Origin: JBBRCE01 sp038205115
Lineage (GTDB): Bacteria; Planctomycetota; Planctomycetia; Pirellulales; JBBRCE01
Assembly: GCA_038205115.1 (NCBI GenBank)
Contig: JBBRCE010000006.1
Location: forward strand, 95,678 to 159,677
DNA length: 64,000 bases
Direction: 5' to 3'
Part shown: piece by piece, positions 46,381-55,856 of the stretch
Numbering within the stretch: position 1 is the first letter of the stretch
Layout: the number at the start of each line of letters is the position of its first letter
The notes under the pieces: generated by a model
What the model was told of the DNA's origin: nothing
Database searches by the model: none
What the model saw: the letters and a program-made list of their open reading frames with translations, nothing else
Translations under genes and position numbers: made by a program

Positions 46381-47616
46381 ATGAAGCTTTTTCTGCCATA
46401 CGGACGCGAGGCGCGCCTGACGCTGGAACTGAAACCGCACACGCTGATTGCCGATTGCGTGGTGCGCGGCGAACCGCTGGCCGACGTGCTGGCCGCCACG
46501 CGCCGCGCGCTGTTGGAACCGCTCGACTTGCCGGCGCTGGCCCGTTGCGTGGTGCCGGGCGACAAAGTGGCCGTCGCGCTGGACGCCGGCGTTCCGCAGT
46601 CCGACAAAGTACTGGCCGCAGTGATCGGCCAATTGCAGTCCGCTGGTGTGGAACCGGCCGATATCACGGTGGTGATCGCGCCGGACGATGCGCTTGCGGC
46701 GGGAGTCGATCCCCGCACCGCGCTGCCACCGGAAATTCGCGCCTTGGTGGCACTCGAAAAACACGATCCAGCCAACAAAGGCCAATTGAGTTTCTTCGCC
46801 GCCGATGCCGCCGACCAGCCGATCTACATCAACCGCACGCTGCTCGACGCCGATATGGTGGTGCCGATCGGAAATTTCCGTGCGGCCAACAGTCTCGGCC
46901 ATCACGGCCCGACGGCGCTGATTTTTCCGGCGCTGGCGGACGACAAAACCATCATGCGCCATCGTGACAAAAACCTCAAGCTGGCCAGCCGCGCCGGCGA
47001 AGACGCGGCCAACAAACCGGGCGATAAACTGCAAACCGAATCCGAAGAATTGACGCAGTTGATGGGCGTGCTGTTTACCCTGCAGGTCATCGGCGGACAG
47101 GGCGAAGAGGTTTTGCATATCTTGGCCGGCGATCCGCGTAGCGTCCGCCGCCGCTGCGAAGAACTGAGCCAGCAAGCCTGGGAGTTCTCGCCGGAATCGC
47201 AGGCCAAGCTGGTGATCGCCACGATCGAAGGTGCCGCCAGCCGGCAAACCTGGGATCATCTGGCCCGCGCGTGCGTCATGGCCCGCCGCGCGGTCGTCAA
47301 TGAAGGCGCGATCGTTATTTGCAGTGAACTGGCCGAACCGCTCGGTTTGGCTTTGCAGCGAATCGCTGGACAAGAACTCTCCAGCGAATCGCTCCGCAAA
47401 GTCCGTAAGGAAGTCGCGCCCGACGCACTGGTGGCCACCGAACTGCTGCTAACTCAAGAGCGAGCCAAACTTTATTTGCTCAGCCAGTTGCCAGAAGAAA
47501 CCATTGAGGAATTGGGCATCACCCACATTGCAAAACCCGACGACATTTCGCGGCTGGCCAAACGGCAGGGATCCGTGATCTTGCTGCGTAACGCCGACCG
47601 GATGTTGGTAACGTGA
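46381..47616 (+). CDS. LarA-like (lactate racemase domain, DUF2088) protein
   Basis: The 411-residue protein starts at the ATG at 46381 (MKLFLPYGREARLTLEL). Its N-terminal domain resembles LarA/DUF2088 proteins: VVPGDKVAVALDAGVPQSDK, DITVVIAPDDALAAG and GNFRAANSLGHHGPTALIFP. LarA enzymes use a nickel-pincer cofactor to racemise 2-hydroxy acids, and other family members act on different hydroxy acids or sugars. Which catalytic residues are kept is not clear without alignment, and larB/C/E genes are absent here. It stands alone between leftward genes. Confidence 0.75.
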   Translation: MKLFLPYGREARLTLELKPHTLIADCVVRGEPLADVLAATRRALLEPLDLPALARCVVPGDKVAVALDAGVPQSDKVLAAVIGQLQSAGVEPADITVVIAPDDALAAGVDPRTALPPEIRALVALEKHDPANKGQLSFFAADAADQPIYINRTLLDADMVVPIGNFRAANSLGHHGPTALIFPALADDKTIMRHRDKNLKLASRAGEDAANKPGDKLQTESEELTQLMGVLFTLQVIGGQGEEVLHILAGDPRSVRRRCEELSQQAWEFSPESQAKLVIATIEGAASRQTWDHLARACVMARRAVVNEGAIVICSELAEPLGLALQRIAGQELSSESLRKVRKEVAPDALVATELLLTQERAKLYLLSQLPEETIEELGITHIAKPDDISRLAKRQGSVILLRNADRMLVT

Positions 47617-48361
47617 GAGGGTCGAACAAGGGGGCAGACGTCGGGGGTTGGAGGTCAGGGACGACGGAAGCCCGTGGGAAAAAAGTTCTCGGAGCGGTCG
47701 GTTTGGAGACGCAAAGTGATTGCGAGCAACGGCTTGGCTGCGGTTTTATCGTTAAAAAACGCAGTGGACAGTGAGGACAGTGCAATCGACGGACGCGTTT
47801 TTGTAAACACTGCGGCGCGCACCGCAGGCTCGTCACTCCGACTGGCAAAACTGCGAAGCGGGCAGATTGTGCCCAGCGCTGTTCGCCGGCGCGCGACGCG
47901 AACGCCGCACGCCGGATTGCTCGTTCGCAAATCGGAGTGTGTGAGCGGTCGCCAGGCTGCTTAAACGCAAGCGACCGCCGGTTAGGTTGTCAAAGAGCTG
48001 CAACGGGGATTCGGCTAATTACTGCGGCCACGCGTCGGTTCGATTTCGATTCGCCAGCGCACCGGCGAACCTACTTTTGTCTAGCAAACCATCCACGCGA
48101 CATCTCCTGCCACCAGTCTCATGCAAGTGCCGGCTGTTTGTCCGGCGCGCAATCGACGCAAAACGTTCGATCGCGCGCTGGAGTGTTGTGCCTGCCTTTG
48201 CACGCTGAGTTGTCAGAGCCCTGGGTTGGCCTCAAATCCGTTGTCCCGCGTTGGGCGGAGTTTCCGCCCGCGAGATATATGCACATTAGTATACTATACG
48301 GAAGTGCAAAAGTCAAGCCGCATGAAGCAGTTTGCGTGCCCCGCGGCTGGCTGGCTGCGCG
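47617..48361. other. 745-bp region without a convincing gene
   Basis: Overlapping short open frames on both strands have arginine-rich compositions typical of out-of-frame GC-rich DNA, and none has a ribosome site and recognisable domain. Short inverted repeats occur (for example GGTCGC near 47950 with GCGACC near 47970). AT-rich DNA at about 48280-48300 (ATATATGCACATTAGTATAC) may be a promoter. A decayed gene or an unrecognised RNA is possible. Confidence 0.4.
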
Positions 48362-49390
48362 TTAAACCGCTTTGGCCCAGGCGGCTTCGTCGTCGGCCTT
48401 TTCGGGCAGCTTTTTCAGAATTTCGAGCAGCACGTGATCGGTATCGATGCCTTCGGCCTGGGCTTCGAAGTTCAGAATCACGCGGTGTCGCATGGCCGGC
48501 AGGTAGACGCGGCGCACGTCTTCGAAACTGACGTTGTAACGACCTTCGAGCAGGGCGCGAATTTTTGCCGCCAGCGCCAGCGTCTGCGCGCCGCGTGGGC
48601 TGGAACCCCAACGCAAATACTGGTTGGTGATAGGCAGCGCGAATGGTCCCTCGGGATGTGTGGCCAGCGTTAGCCGCACGGCATAATCTTGCACGTGCTT
48701 GGCAATGATGACTTCGCGAATCAATTTCTGCCACTGCAGAATCTCCGCGCCGTCCATCACCTTGGTGGGCTCGACAACTTCGCCGCGCGTCGTGCGGTCG
48801 ATGATGGTGGCCAGTTCTTGACGGGTGGAATATCCGACAACCAGCTTGAAAAAGAAGCGATCCAACTGAGCTTCCGGCAACGGGTAAGTGCCTTCTTGCT
48901 CGATGGGATTTTGCGTGGCCAACACGAAAAACGGCTTTTGCAATTGAAAGTGGTTGCCGGCCACGGTGATCGAGCCTTCTTGCATGATCTCCAGCATGGC
49001 CGATTGGGTTTTGGGCGTGGCGCGGTTGATTTCGTCCGCCAGACAGATTTGCGTGAAAATCGGACCGCGCTGGAATTCGAAAAACCGCTTGCCCTCGGGC
49101 GTTTCCATGACCATGTTGGTGCCGAGAATGTCTGCTGGCATCAGGTCGGGTGTGAATTGAATTCGTGAGAATTGCAAATCCAAGGTTTTAGCCAGCGTCC
49201 GCACCAACAGCGTTTTGCCCAGCCCTGGCACGCCTTCGAGCAGGCAGTGGCCGCCGACAAACAGGCAGGTCAGCACGCCATGCACGATTTCGTCGTGTCC
49301 GACAATCACGCGGCCAATTTGCTCGCGCACGGCGTTATAGCGGCGAATGAATTCTTCGGCCTTTTGCTGCATTGTCTCGGCTAAACTCAT
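48362..49390 (-). CDS. MoxR-type AAA+ ATPase
   Basis: The 342-residue AAA+ protein has Walker A GVPGLGKTLLVRTLAK, FTPDLMPADILGTN, Walker B ICLADEINRATPKTQSAML, sensor 1 LATQNPIEQEGTYPLPEAQ, and the C-terminal lid. MoxR ATPases work with von Willebrand factor A proteins to insert metals or remodel envelope complexes. The large VWA gene is immediately upstream on the same strand (114 bp), supporting a functional pair. Confidence 0.93.
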   Translation of the reverse strand: MSLAETMQQKAEEFIRRYNAVREQIGRVIVGHDEIVHGVLTCLFVGGHCLLEGVPGLGKTLLVRTLAKTLDLQFSRIQFTPDLMPADILGTNMVMETPEGKRFFEFQRGPIFTQICLADEINRATPKTQSAMLEIMQEGSITVAGNHFQLQKPFFVLATQNPIEQEGTYPLPEAQLDRFFFKLVVGYSTRQELATIIDRTTRGEVVEPTKVMDGAEILQWQKLIREVIIAKHVQDYAVRLTLATHPEGPFALPITNQYLRWGSSPRGAQTLALAAKIRALLEGRYNVSFEDVRRVYLPAMRHRVILNFEAQAEGIDTDHVLLEILKKLPEKADDEAAWAKAV

Positions 49391-49504
49391 GGATATCTCA
49401 ATCAGCTCATCGAAGGTTGCGTTTCAGAATCTGGACTTCACCCACAGAACATTCCCGCCCGCTCGGCAATTTTCAATTGACAATCCGGCTATTAACCGCA
49501 TTTC

Positions 49505-52500
49505 CTACTTCTGCTCTCTCTCATCTTGTGCTTTCTTCTTCGCCTTCAACAGCCGGCTCGTATAATCTTCTTCTTCGCTCTCCGGTCCAGTCGTGCCGGG
49601 CCGGGCGGGCGGCTTTTTGGGCGGAGCGGACGACGATTGCAACTCGCGATCCAACGCATCCGGCAACGGCGGCGGCGCGTCGGGAGTGGGCTCGAACCGT
49701 GTGGCCGCGCGCATTTGATCGACTTGCTGCCCAACCTCGCGTTTTCGGCTGCGTAGCCGCTCGAGGTATTCGGTTTTAACTTCTTGTTGCCGGTTGAGAA
49801 GTTTATTGCGCAGCTTGCCGGCGGCAACCGCGACAAACGCAAAGTTGACCGCCACGCGGCGCACAAAAACGTCGCCAAAAAACAGGCATCCGGCAATCAG
49901 CAGCAAAATGTGCCAGGTGGGCTGACTGGAACCCGCGGGCGGCAGATCGTGGCGGAATGTGTCCGTCTCTAGCAATTGTTCCATCCGCGAGCGCCCAGGC
50001 GATTTGGCTTCGATCCATTTGCCCGGCTGGCCATCGCGGGGCTTAAGCTCGACCAGCGTGCGGAGTAGCGATTCGTTGGGTTCGCGATCGAGAAATTCGG
50101 GCGAGTAAGGCACATTGACGCCGGTGCGAATAGGCATCATTTTTTCGCCGGGGCTGATCGTCAGAAAATAATTGCCGGAGTCCGGCGCGTCGAATTCGCC
50201 AATGTATCGCCCCGGTGCGGTCTGGCGAATCTTCAGATCGCTGGGCTTCATGTCCGGGCCAACGACCGCGGCGTTCATTTCCAAAAAGTTGAGAAAGTCG
50301 TCTTCTTTGTCGAGTGCCGTGATCACCGCGCGAACTTTGCCGTCGTGCAGTTCGGTGGAAATGGTGAACTTGCCTTGCTCGGCGGTGGGACGCATCGACC
50401 AGCGAACCAATTGACTGTACAGGCGATCGTAATTTTCCCACTGCGTCCACTGTGTGGCCCAGCGCGCGCCGGCGTCGGTGGTCATGACGGCCGTTTTGCC
50501 CAGGCCATAAGTCCAGGTGGCCAGAATGGTGCGGGTGGCTTCGTCGCTGGGCACTGGCGAAACGATGGCCACTTCGACCAGCGGATTGTCTTTTTTTTGC
50601 GTCAATACGAAGCCGGTAATCGGCGGCAGCGAATCGATTGTTTGCGTGATCGGATGCGGATAAGCGATTTGCGGCGTAAAGCCATCTGGCTTTTCGAAAA
50701 CCAGCGGGCGAGCGATTTTGCGGACTTCTTGCTGATAGATTTTGGGCAGCGCCTTGGCGTCTTTGACCGCGTAATACTTGCCGCCCGTCTGGTTGGCGAT
50801 GGCGGTCAAGGTGTTGCCCTGCGAACCGGCTTGCCCGTGCGTGCCAACTTCCACGGTGCTGACCACCACGCGCTGCGCCTTGAGCGAAGCAATGGTGGAT
50901 GACTTCGGGGCGCTGGGGTCGCCGTCGCTAATGATGATCATATGCTTGACCGCAGCGTCGGCGAGTTTGGAGAACGCCACGCTGGCGCTGATCATTGGCG
51001 CGTCGAAGTCGGGCATATCGCCGGGGTTCATTTGGTCGATGCGACGGAGCATTTTGGTTTCGCGATTGCCGCCGACTTTGATCAGCGGCATGCCACCTTC
51101 GCTCCACAGCCAGTGGACGTTGTTAGTGCCATCCCACTGCACGACGCCGCAGTAATCTTCGTTGCCGAGGGCATTGATCGAGTTTTTGGCGATGACTTTT
51201 TGCCAGTAGTTGCCCGTGGAAAGTTCCGAAGCGTGCATCAACATGGCTAGCGCGCCAATGGCTTTGACCTTGGCGCTTTTGACCTGAAAATCGACCGGCA
51301 TGGCGGCTTCCAGTTCGGTATTGGTCCAACCGCCGGCGCCAAAACTGTTGCGGCCACCCAGCATGATCAACCCCGCGCCCATCTGCTGCGTGTTGCGGAC
51401 CAGCATCTTGATTTGCTCGTCGCTGAACTGATCGCGCGGCACGTTAGCCAGGATGACAGTATCGAACGCTTGCAGTTGCGGCAGCGAGGTGAATAAGTCG
51501 TTGCTGGATTGAACGGTGATTTCGAATTCTTCTTTTTCGCGCAAGCGTTCGATCAGAAATTTGAATTCGCCGGCATTTTCGGCATCTTCGATGAGCAGCA
51601 CCTGGCCGTGCCCTCGGACGTGCGTGTAGGCGGTGGCAATATTGTTTTGCGGCAAGGCGTCGTCCGCGGCCGTATTGGGGATGAAGCGGGCTTCGTAGGT
51701 GTAAAAGTTCGACGCATCGACCTGCTCGCGAATACTGAACACGCGCTTGCCGGGCTCAAGCTTGACGTCTTGTTCGGCCAGAACTACGTCGCCATCTTGC
51801 GTTTTGCGCGTGATCTTGAGTTTGCCGCGCGAGACGCCGCCGTTGGGTAACTCGGGTGTCGAGAGATTGTTGAGCACCACTTTCAGTTCGAACGGCTGAC
51901 TGCGATTCACGTCGGGCGGAATCGTAATTTTTTCGACCGCCACCTCGGCCTGCGGCAAATAGCGGACGGGCAACACATCAATGCCGATGCCGGCTTGCGA
52001 CATGGCACGGGCTTGTTCGATACCGTTGCCCAGGTTCTCGTTGCCGTCGCTGATAATCACCACGCGCTTGGAGGCATCTTCCGGAAACGAGGCCTGCGCC
52101 AACTTTAGCGCGGCCGAAAGATTGGTATGCTCGCGATCGACCAGACTTTCGACGCGTGGAATATGCACGTCGTCGGCAAAGGGCGGCACTTCCACTGCCG
52201 GATCACCGCCAAACACCACGACGCCGGCCAGGTCTTTGGTATCGCGATTGCGATGTTTGAGAATTTCCTGGTCGACATAATCTACCATCGCCGCGCGTTG
52301 CGTGGGCGGCACGCTGAGCGATTGATCCAACACGTAAATCACGGCCGCGCGCTGGCTGCTGCGAACCACTTGCAGTTCGGCCAGCGCCAGAATCAGCAGC
52401 ACGATAATCAGGCTTCGCAGTCCCAGGGCAAACCAGCGTCGCCAGCGTCCGAGACCAGACAGGCTGCGATAACTGAGCCACCAGATCAACGGAATCGCCA

Positions 52501-52552
52501 CCAGCAAGCTCAGCCAGGCGGGATGCTCGATGTCAATTCGGTAGCCAAACAT
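49505..52552 (-). CDS. Large membrane VWA-domain protein (BatA/glutamine-amidotransferase-like fold)
   Basis: The 1015-residue protein starts at the ATG at 52552 (MFGYRIDIEHPAWLSLLVAI). Two N-terminal helices are followed by a VWA domain with AAVIYVLDQSLSVPP (MIDAS-like DxSxS) near residue 75, and a second VWA-like block near 420-620 with KHMIIISDGDPSAPKSSTI. A glutamine-amidotransferase-like segment (LLIEDAENAGEFKFLIERL) lies between. A C-terminal helix (HILLLIAGCLFFGDVFV) precedes a charged tail. An in-frame extension to 52705 runs into the mobile element and is rejected. It partners the MoxR gene. Confidence 0.85.
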   Translation of the reverse strand: MFGYRIDIEHPAWLSLLVAIPLIWWLSYRSLSGLGRWRRWFALGLRSLIIVLLILALAELQVVRSSQRAAVIYVLDQSLSVPPTQRAAMVDYVDQEILKHRNRDTKDLAGVVVFGGDPAVEVPPFADDVHIPRVESLVDREHTNLSAALKLAQASFPEDASKRVVIISDGNENLGNGIEQARAMSQAGIGIDVLPVRYLPQAEVAVEKITIPPDVNRSQPFELKVVLNNLSTPELPNGGVSRGKLKITRKTQDGDVVLAEQDVKLEPGKRVFSIREQVDASNFYTYEARFIPNTAADDALPQNNIATAYTHVRGHGQVLLIEDAENAGEFKFLIERLREKEEFEITVQSSNDLFTSLPQLQAFDTVILANVPRDQFSDEQIKMLVRNTQQMGAGLIMLGGRNSFGAGGWTNTELEAAMPVDFQVKSAKVKAIGALAMLMHASELSTGNYWQKVIAKNSINALGNEDYCGVVQWDGTNNVHWLWSEGGMPLIKVGGNRETKMLRRIDQMNPGDMPDFDAPMISASVAFSKLADAAVKHMIIISDGDPSAPKSSTIASLKAQRVVVSTVEVGTHGQAGSQGNTLTAIANQTGGKYYAVKDAKALPKIYQQEVRKIARPLVFEKPDGFTPQIAYPHPITQTIDSLPPITGFVLTQKKDNPLVEVAIVSPVPSDEATRTILATWTYGLGKTAVMTTDAGARWATQWTQWENYDRLYSQLVRWSMRPTAEQGKFTISTELHDGKVRAVITALDKEDDFLNFLEMNAAVVGPDMKPSDLKIRQTAPGRYIGEFDAPDSGNYFLTISPGEKMMPIRTGVNVPYSPEFLDREPNESLLRTLVELKPRDGQPGKWIEAKSPGRSRMEQLLETDTFRHDLPPAGSSQPTWHILLLIAGCLFFGDVFVRRVAVNFAFVAVAAGKLRNKLLNRQQEVKTEYLERLRSRKREVGQQVDQMRAATRFEPTPDAPPPLPDALDRELQSSSAPPKKPPARPGTTGPESEEEDYTSRLLKAKKKAQDEREQK

Positions 52553-52612
52553 GCGGTTGGTTATTTTGCCCGTTGAACGGATATTTGCCAGCGATCGGCC
52601 CGATCGGCTTAA

Positions 52613-52712
52613 GGAACGACCGATAAATAACTTCCCCTGAGTGAGACGCCCGCTTCTCGTGATAGCACGCGTCGGACTGAACGAAAAACGGAAGTTATTT
52701 TTCAATCGTTCC
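52613..52712 (-). mobile_element. 100-bp MITE-like element, copy 1 (diverged, inverted)
   Basis: This is 100 bp bounded by 23-bp inverted ends that start GGAACGA and end TCGTTCC, with three mismatches between arms. A TAA duplication flanks it on both sides (52610-52612 and 52713-52715). It is about 91% identical to the other two copies and lies in opposite orientation. It sits between the NHL lipoprotein stop and the VWA gene start, 60 bp before the latter, and has no coding capacity of its own. Confidence 0.9.
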
Positions 52713-52722
52713 TAAGCGGAGA

Positions 52723-53685
52723 CTACCGCAATTTGACGACTTGCACGCGATGATTGTTACTGTCCAGCACATGCATCCGGCCAATATCATCGAGCACCAG
52801 CGACCAGGGATTGAACAGTTGGCCTTCGCCGCGGCCTTCGCTGCCCCAGCAGCCCAGCGATTTGCCGTCGAGCGTAAATTTTTGAATTCGATTATTGCCG
52901 TACTCGCAAATCAGCAGATGGCCTTTGCCGTCCAGCACAATTCCGTAGGGGTACGACAGCTTGCCGGGCTCTGTGCCTTGTTCACCCCAAACTTTGAGCA
53001 ATGTACCACGCCGGTCGAAGACTTGAATACGATGATTGCAAGAATCGGCCACCCAAAGATTTTCGTCCTGGTCTAGGGCAATGCTCTGCGGCCGACTGAA
53101 TTGCCCGGGCTGCTCACCGTGCGTGCCCCACTGGCGAATGAATTTGCCGTCGTGCGTATAAACGTGAATGCGGTCGAATTCGCCATATTCGGAGATGTAG
53201 TAATTGCCGTCGTGATCTTCGGCAATATCGGTCACCCAGCCGAATTGCTCGGGCTGGGGGCCATGCTCGCCGCCAATTTGCCGCAGCAATTCGCCAGTCG
53301 GAGAATAGATCAGTACGCGATAATAATGCGTATCCGCGACCAGCACGTTGCCATCGCGGCCGATCGAGATGCCGGTTGGCCGGCCGTTTTCGTGATGGGG
53401 CGTTTGCCAGCCGCGCAGGTACTTTCCGTCCAGATCGAAGACCTGAATGCGGGCCGTCATATCGACTAGATAAAGCTGCTGTTTGGCATCGATGGCCATG
53501 GCCCGCGGCTTTTGGATGTGGCCCTCGCCCACGCCGCGTTCGCCCCAGACTTTTTGCAGCACACCAATCGACGGGCTGCCGTCCGGCATCCGATCAGCGC
53601 CGCAACCGGCCAGCAGCGGCGGAATGATCGCCACCAGCAGCAAAAAGCGAGGTTTTGGCAGCACTCGGGCGTTCCGATCTATCAC
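52723..53685 (-). CDS. NHL-repeat lipoprotein
   Basis: The 320-residue protein begins MIDRNARVLPKPRFLLLVAI with lipobox LLAGC. It then has about six NHL repeats of the form QPxxIAxDxxGNLYVADxxNHRIQVF: for example RPTGISIGRDGNVLVADTHY, RPQSIALDQDENLWVADSCN and NPWSLVLDDIGRMHVLDSNN. These form a six-bladed propeller outside the cytoplasm, probably for binding or scaffolding. The GTG start is accepted because the signal sequence follows directly. It is the first gene of a leftward run with the VWA and MoxR genes. Confidence 0.88.
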   Translation of the reverse strand: MIDRNARVLPKPRFLLLVAIIPPLLAGCGADRMPDGSPSIGVLQKVWGERGVGEGHIQKPRAMAIDAKQQLYLVDMTARIQVFDLDGKYLRGWQTPHHENGRPTGISIGRDGNVLVADTHYYRVLIYSPTGELLRQIGGEHGPQPEQFGWVTDIAEDHDGNYYISEYGEFDRIHVYTHDGKFIRQWGTHGEQPGQFSRPQSIALDQDENLWVADSCNHRIQVFDRRGTLLKVWGEQGTEPGKLSYPYGIVLDGKGHLLICEYGNNRIQKFTLDGKSLGCWGSEGRGEGQLFNPWSLVLDDIGRMHVLDSNNHRVQVVKLR

Positions 53686-53877
53686 GTCGAGGCTTGACCC
53701 TACTGAGAAAAGCCCATTATAGTAAAGTTTTACGTGAGTGGCCGGGGCGAATTCGACTTTCCTGGCAACGTACTTTGCGCTGCCGGGACTTGTCGTCGGC
53801 TCGCTGCCGCGTAGCTGACCCGTTTGCGTGTTGTTTTACGTTTTTGCCCGTTGTCCGCCGTTGGCGGCAGGATCGCC

Positions 53878-54999
53878 ATGCCCCCGGTTGTCATCGATGT
53901 CCGTAGCGCCGAAGATTTGCGCGACGTCGTGCATCGCGCGGTGCAAGCCCTGGCCGAGGGCAAACTGGTCGCCTTTCCGACAGAAACCGTCTACGGCGTG
54001 GCCGCCAGCGCGCTGGATTCCAAAGCCGTGGATCGGCTAATTGCGCTGAAAAATCGCCAGGTTGGTCACCCGTTTGCTCTGGCCATGAAAAGCGCTGACG
54101 AAGCGCTGGATTACGTGCCGGATCTGACGGTGCTGGGCCACCGACTGGCGCGGCGCTGTTGGCCCGGTCCGGTGACGTTGGTTTGCGATAATAACCACCC
54201 GGCCAGTCTGTTTCGGCAACTGCCCGAAAACGTGCGGCAGGCGGTATCGCCCAGCGGCACGATCGGCTTGCGCGTGCCGTATAACAAGGTCTTTTTGGAC
54301 ACGCTGCGGATGATTGCCGGGCCAGTGGTGCTGACCAGCGCCAACCGCAGTGGCGAAAGCGATGCCACCACGGGGCAAGAAGTTGTCGCGGCGCTCGGCG
54401 ACAGCGTGCAACTGGTGCTTGACGAAGGCCGCACCCGGTTTGGACAGTCGTCTTCGGTGGTCAAAGTCACGCCAGATGGTTTCCAAATGCTGCGCGTCGG
54501 CGTAATGTCGGAAAACACCCTGCGGCGCTTCGCCAGCTTGATGATTGTGCTGGTCTGTACGGGCAACACCTGCCGCAGTCCGATGGCGGAATTTCTCTGC
54601 CGCAAACTGATTGCCGAAAAAGTGGGCTGTAAACTGGAAGAATTGGAGGATCACGGCGTGATTATTCAATCGGCCGGTTTGTCCGCGATGATGGGCAGTC
54701 GGCCCGCCGCCGAAGCCGTGACCGTGCTCAAAGACCAGGGCTTGGACTTATCGCTGCACGAGAGCCAACCGCTGACTCCGCAGTTGGTAAAACAAGCGGA
54801 TATTATTTGGACCATGACGCGGGCGCACCGACATGCCATACTAGCGCACTGGCCGGAAGCGGCCGCGCGAACCGCGCTGCTGAACATGGATCATACCGAT
54901 ATTGCCGATCCGATTGGCGGACCGACCGATTTGTATCGCCGCTGTGCGAGTCAAATTCAAGCCGCGCTGGAAGATCGCGTCAAGGACTTAAAACATTAA
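53878..54999 (+). CDS. Fusion: threonylcarbamoyl-AMP synthase (TsaC) + YwlE-type low-molecular-weight phosphatase
   Basis: The 373-residue protein joins two enzymes. Residues 1-205 are TsaC/Sua5: KLVAFPTETVYGVAASALDS, RQVGHPFALAMKS, GTIGLRVPYNK and TSANRSGESDATT. This domain makes threonylcarbamoyl-AMP for tRNA t6A. Residues 222-373 are an LMW phosphatase with the P-loop C227-TGNTC-R233 SPMAEF and a DP motif (ADPIGG). The Thr before CR is the residue that gives Bacillus YwlE specificity for phosphoarginine, so a protein-arginine phosphatase is predicted. rpiB follows, as in the Bacillus ywlC-ywlE-ywlF order. ATG 53878 has AGGA upstream. Confidence 0.9.
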   Translation: MPPVVIDVRSAEDLRDVVHRAVQALAEGKLVAFPTETVYGVAASALDSKAVDRLIALKNRQVGHPFALAMKSADEALDYVPDLTVLGHRLARRCWPGPVTLVCDNNHPASLFRQLPENVRQAVSPSGTIGLRVPYNKVFLDTLRMIAGPVVLTSANRSGESDATTGQEVVAALGDSVQLVLDEGRTRFGQSSSVVKVTPDGFQMLRVGVMSENTLRRFASLMIVLVCTGNTCRSPMAEFLCRKLIAEKVGCKLEELEDHGVIIQSAGLSAMMGSRPAAEAVTVLKDQGLDLSLHESQPLTPQLVKQADIIWTMTRAHRHAILAHWPEAAARTALLNMDHTDIADPIGGPTDLYRRCASQIQAALEDRVKDLKH

Positions 55000-55081
55000 T
55001 TGCCGCCGACGCAACCCGCGTCGGCGCCAAACATCGTTTGCATTTTCATTTCAGACCGACGTTGGCAACGGATGCAATCTT

Positions 55082-55522
55082 ATGCACATCGCCATAGGCA
55101 GCGACCACCGTGGATTTGCCGTCAAAAATAAGATCATGGAATTGGCCCGCCGACTCGGTCATCAGATCGATGACGAAGGTTGCGACGGTGTCGAAGCCAT
55201 CGACTATCCGGACATTGCCGCCCGCGTGGCCGCCCGCATCAGCCGGGGCGAAATCGACCGTGGCATTCTGATCTGCGGCACCGGCATTGGCATGTGCATT
55301 GTCGCCAACAAATTTACCGGCGTCCGCGCCGCGCCCTGCCACGACGATCTGACGGCCGAAATGAGCCGTCGCCACAACGATCTGAACATCCTCTGTCTTT
55401 CGGCCGACATGCTCGGCGAAAAACTGATCGACCGGATGGTCGAAATTTGGCTGGCGACCGAGTTCGAAGGCGGCCGCCACGCGCGGCGCGTGGAGCGGAT
55501 CAGCGAGTTGGAGGCCAAGTGA
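55082..55522 (+). CDS. rpiB: Ribose-5-phosphate isomerase B
   Basis: RpiB interconverts ribose-5-phosphate and ribulose-5-phosphate. The 146-residue protein has IAIGSDHRGFAVKNKI, the catalytic-Cys loop ILICGTGIGMCIVANKF, GVRAAPCHDDLTAEMSRRHN and NILCLSADMLG, all standard for the RpiB/LacAB family. It lies 82 bp behind the TsaC-YwlE fusion and its stop overlaps the start of a broken hicB-like gene (TGATG). Confidence 0.94.
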   Translation: MHIAIGSDHRGFAVKNKIMELARRLGHQIDDEGCDGVEAIDYPDIAARVAARISRGEIDRGILICGTGIGMCIVANKFTGVRAAPCHDDLTAEMSRRHNDLNILCLSADMLGEKLIDRMVEIWLATEFEGGRHARRVERISELEAK

Positions 55523-55747
55523 TGCCGTTCACCGCCGTCGACATTCCGGTGCCGGATTTTCGCATTGCCTTTGTGGAAGAACTGCCCGGCGCCGACACGC
55601 AGGGCAATGCGTTCGAGGAATCGCCAAAACTTGCCTGAAGCCGTGCAACGGATGCTGGAAGCGAATCGTGAGTTGGCCGAGAAATCGATCGCTGGTCAGA
55701 TCAATGTCGCACGCGAGCCGTTTGAGTCAGACGCGGGCATAAAATAA
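55522..55747 (+). pseudogene. hicB-type antitoxin gene, frameshifted
   Basis: The frame from the ATG at 55522 reads FRIAFVEELPGADTQGNAFEE and then hits a stop. The next frame continues RQNLPEAVQRMLEANRELAE, SIAGQINVAREPFESD, ending at 55747. Together they match HicB antitoxins of the form EELPGxxTQGxTLEEARxNLxEAV. Joining them needs two bases restored near 55623, so a 2-base deletion is inferred. No hicA toxin is adjacent. Confidence 0.75.
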
Positions 55748-55856
55748 CTATCTTCCGCTCAGTCGATTTCACCGTTAATTGTTCCTTGGGAAGTCGGTTC
55801 CCAAGTCGCAGAATGTGGATCAACGGAACATTCGTTTCCAACAAGGCTCAAGGTGC

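Noticed and set aside
47674..47964. Overlapping 90-96 residue open frames on both strands
   Set aside because: Both are Arg/Ala/Ser-rich with no ribosome site or domain, and each looks like the shadow of the other.
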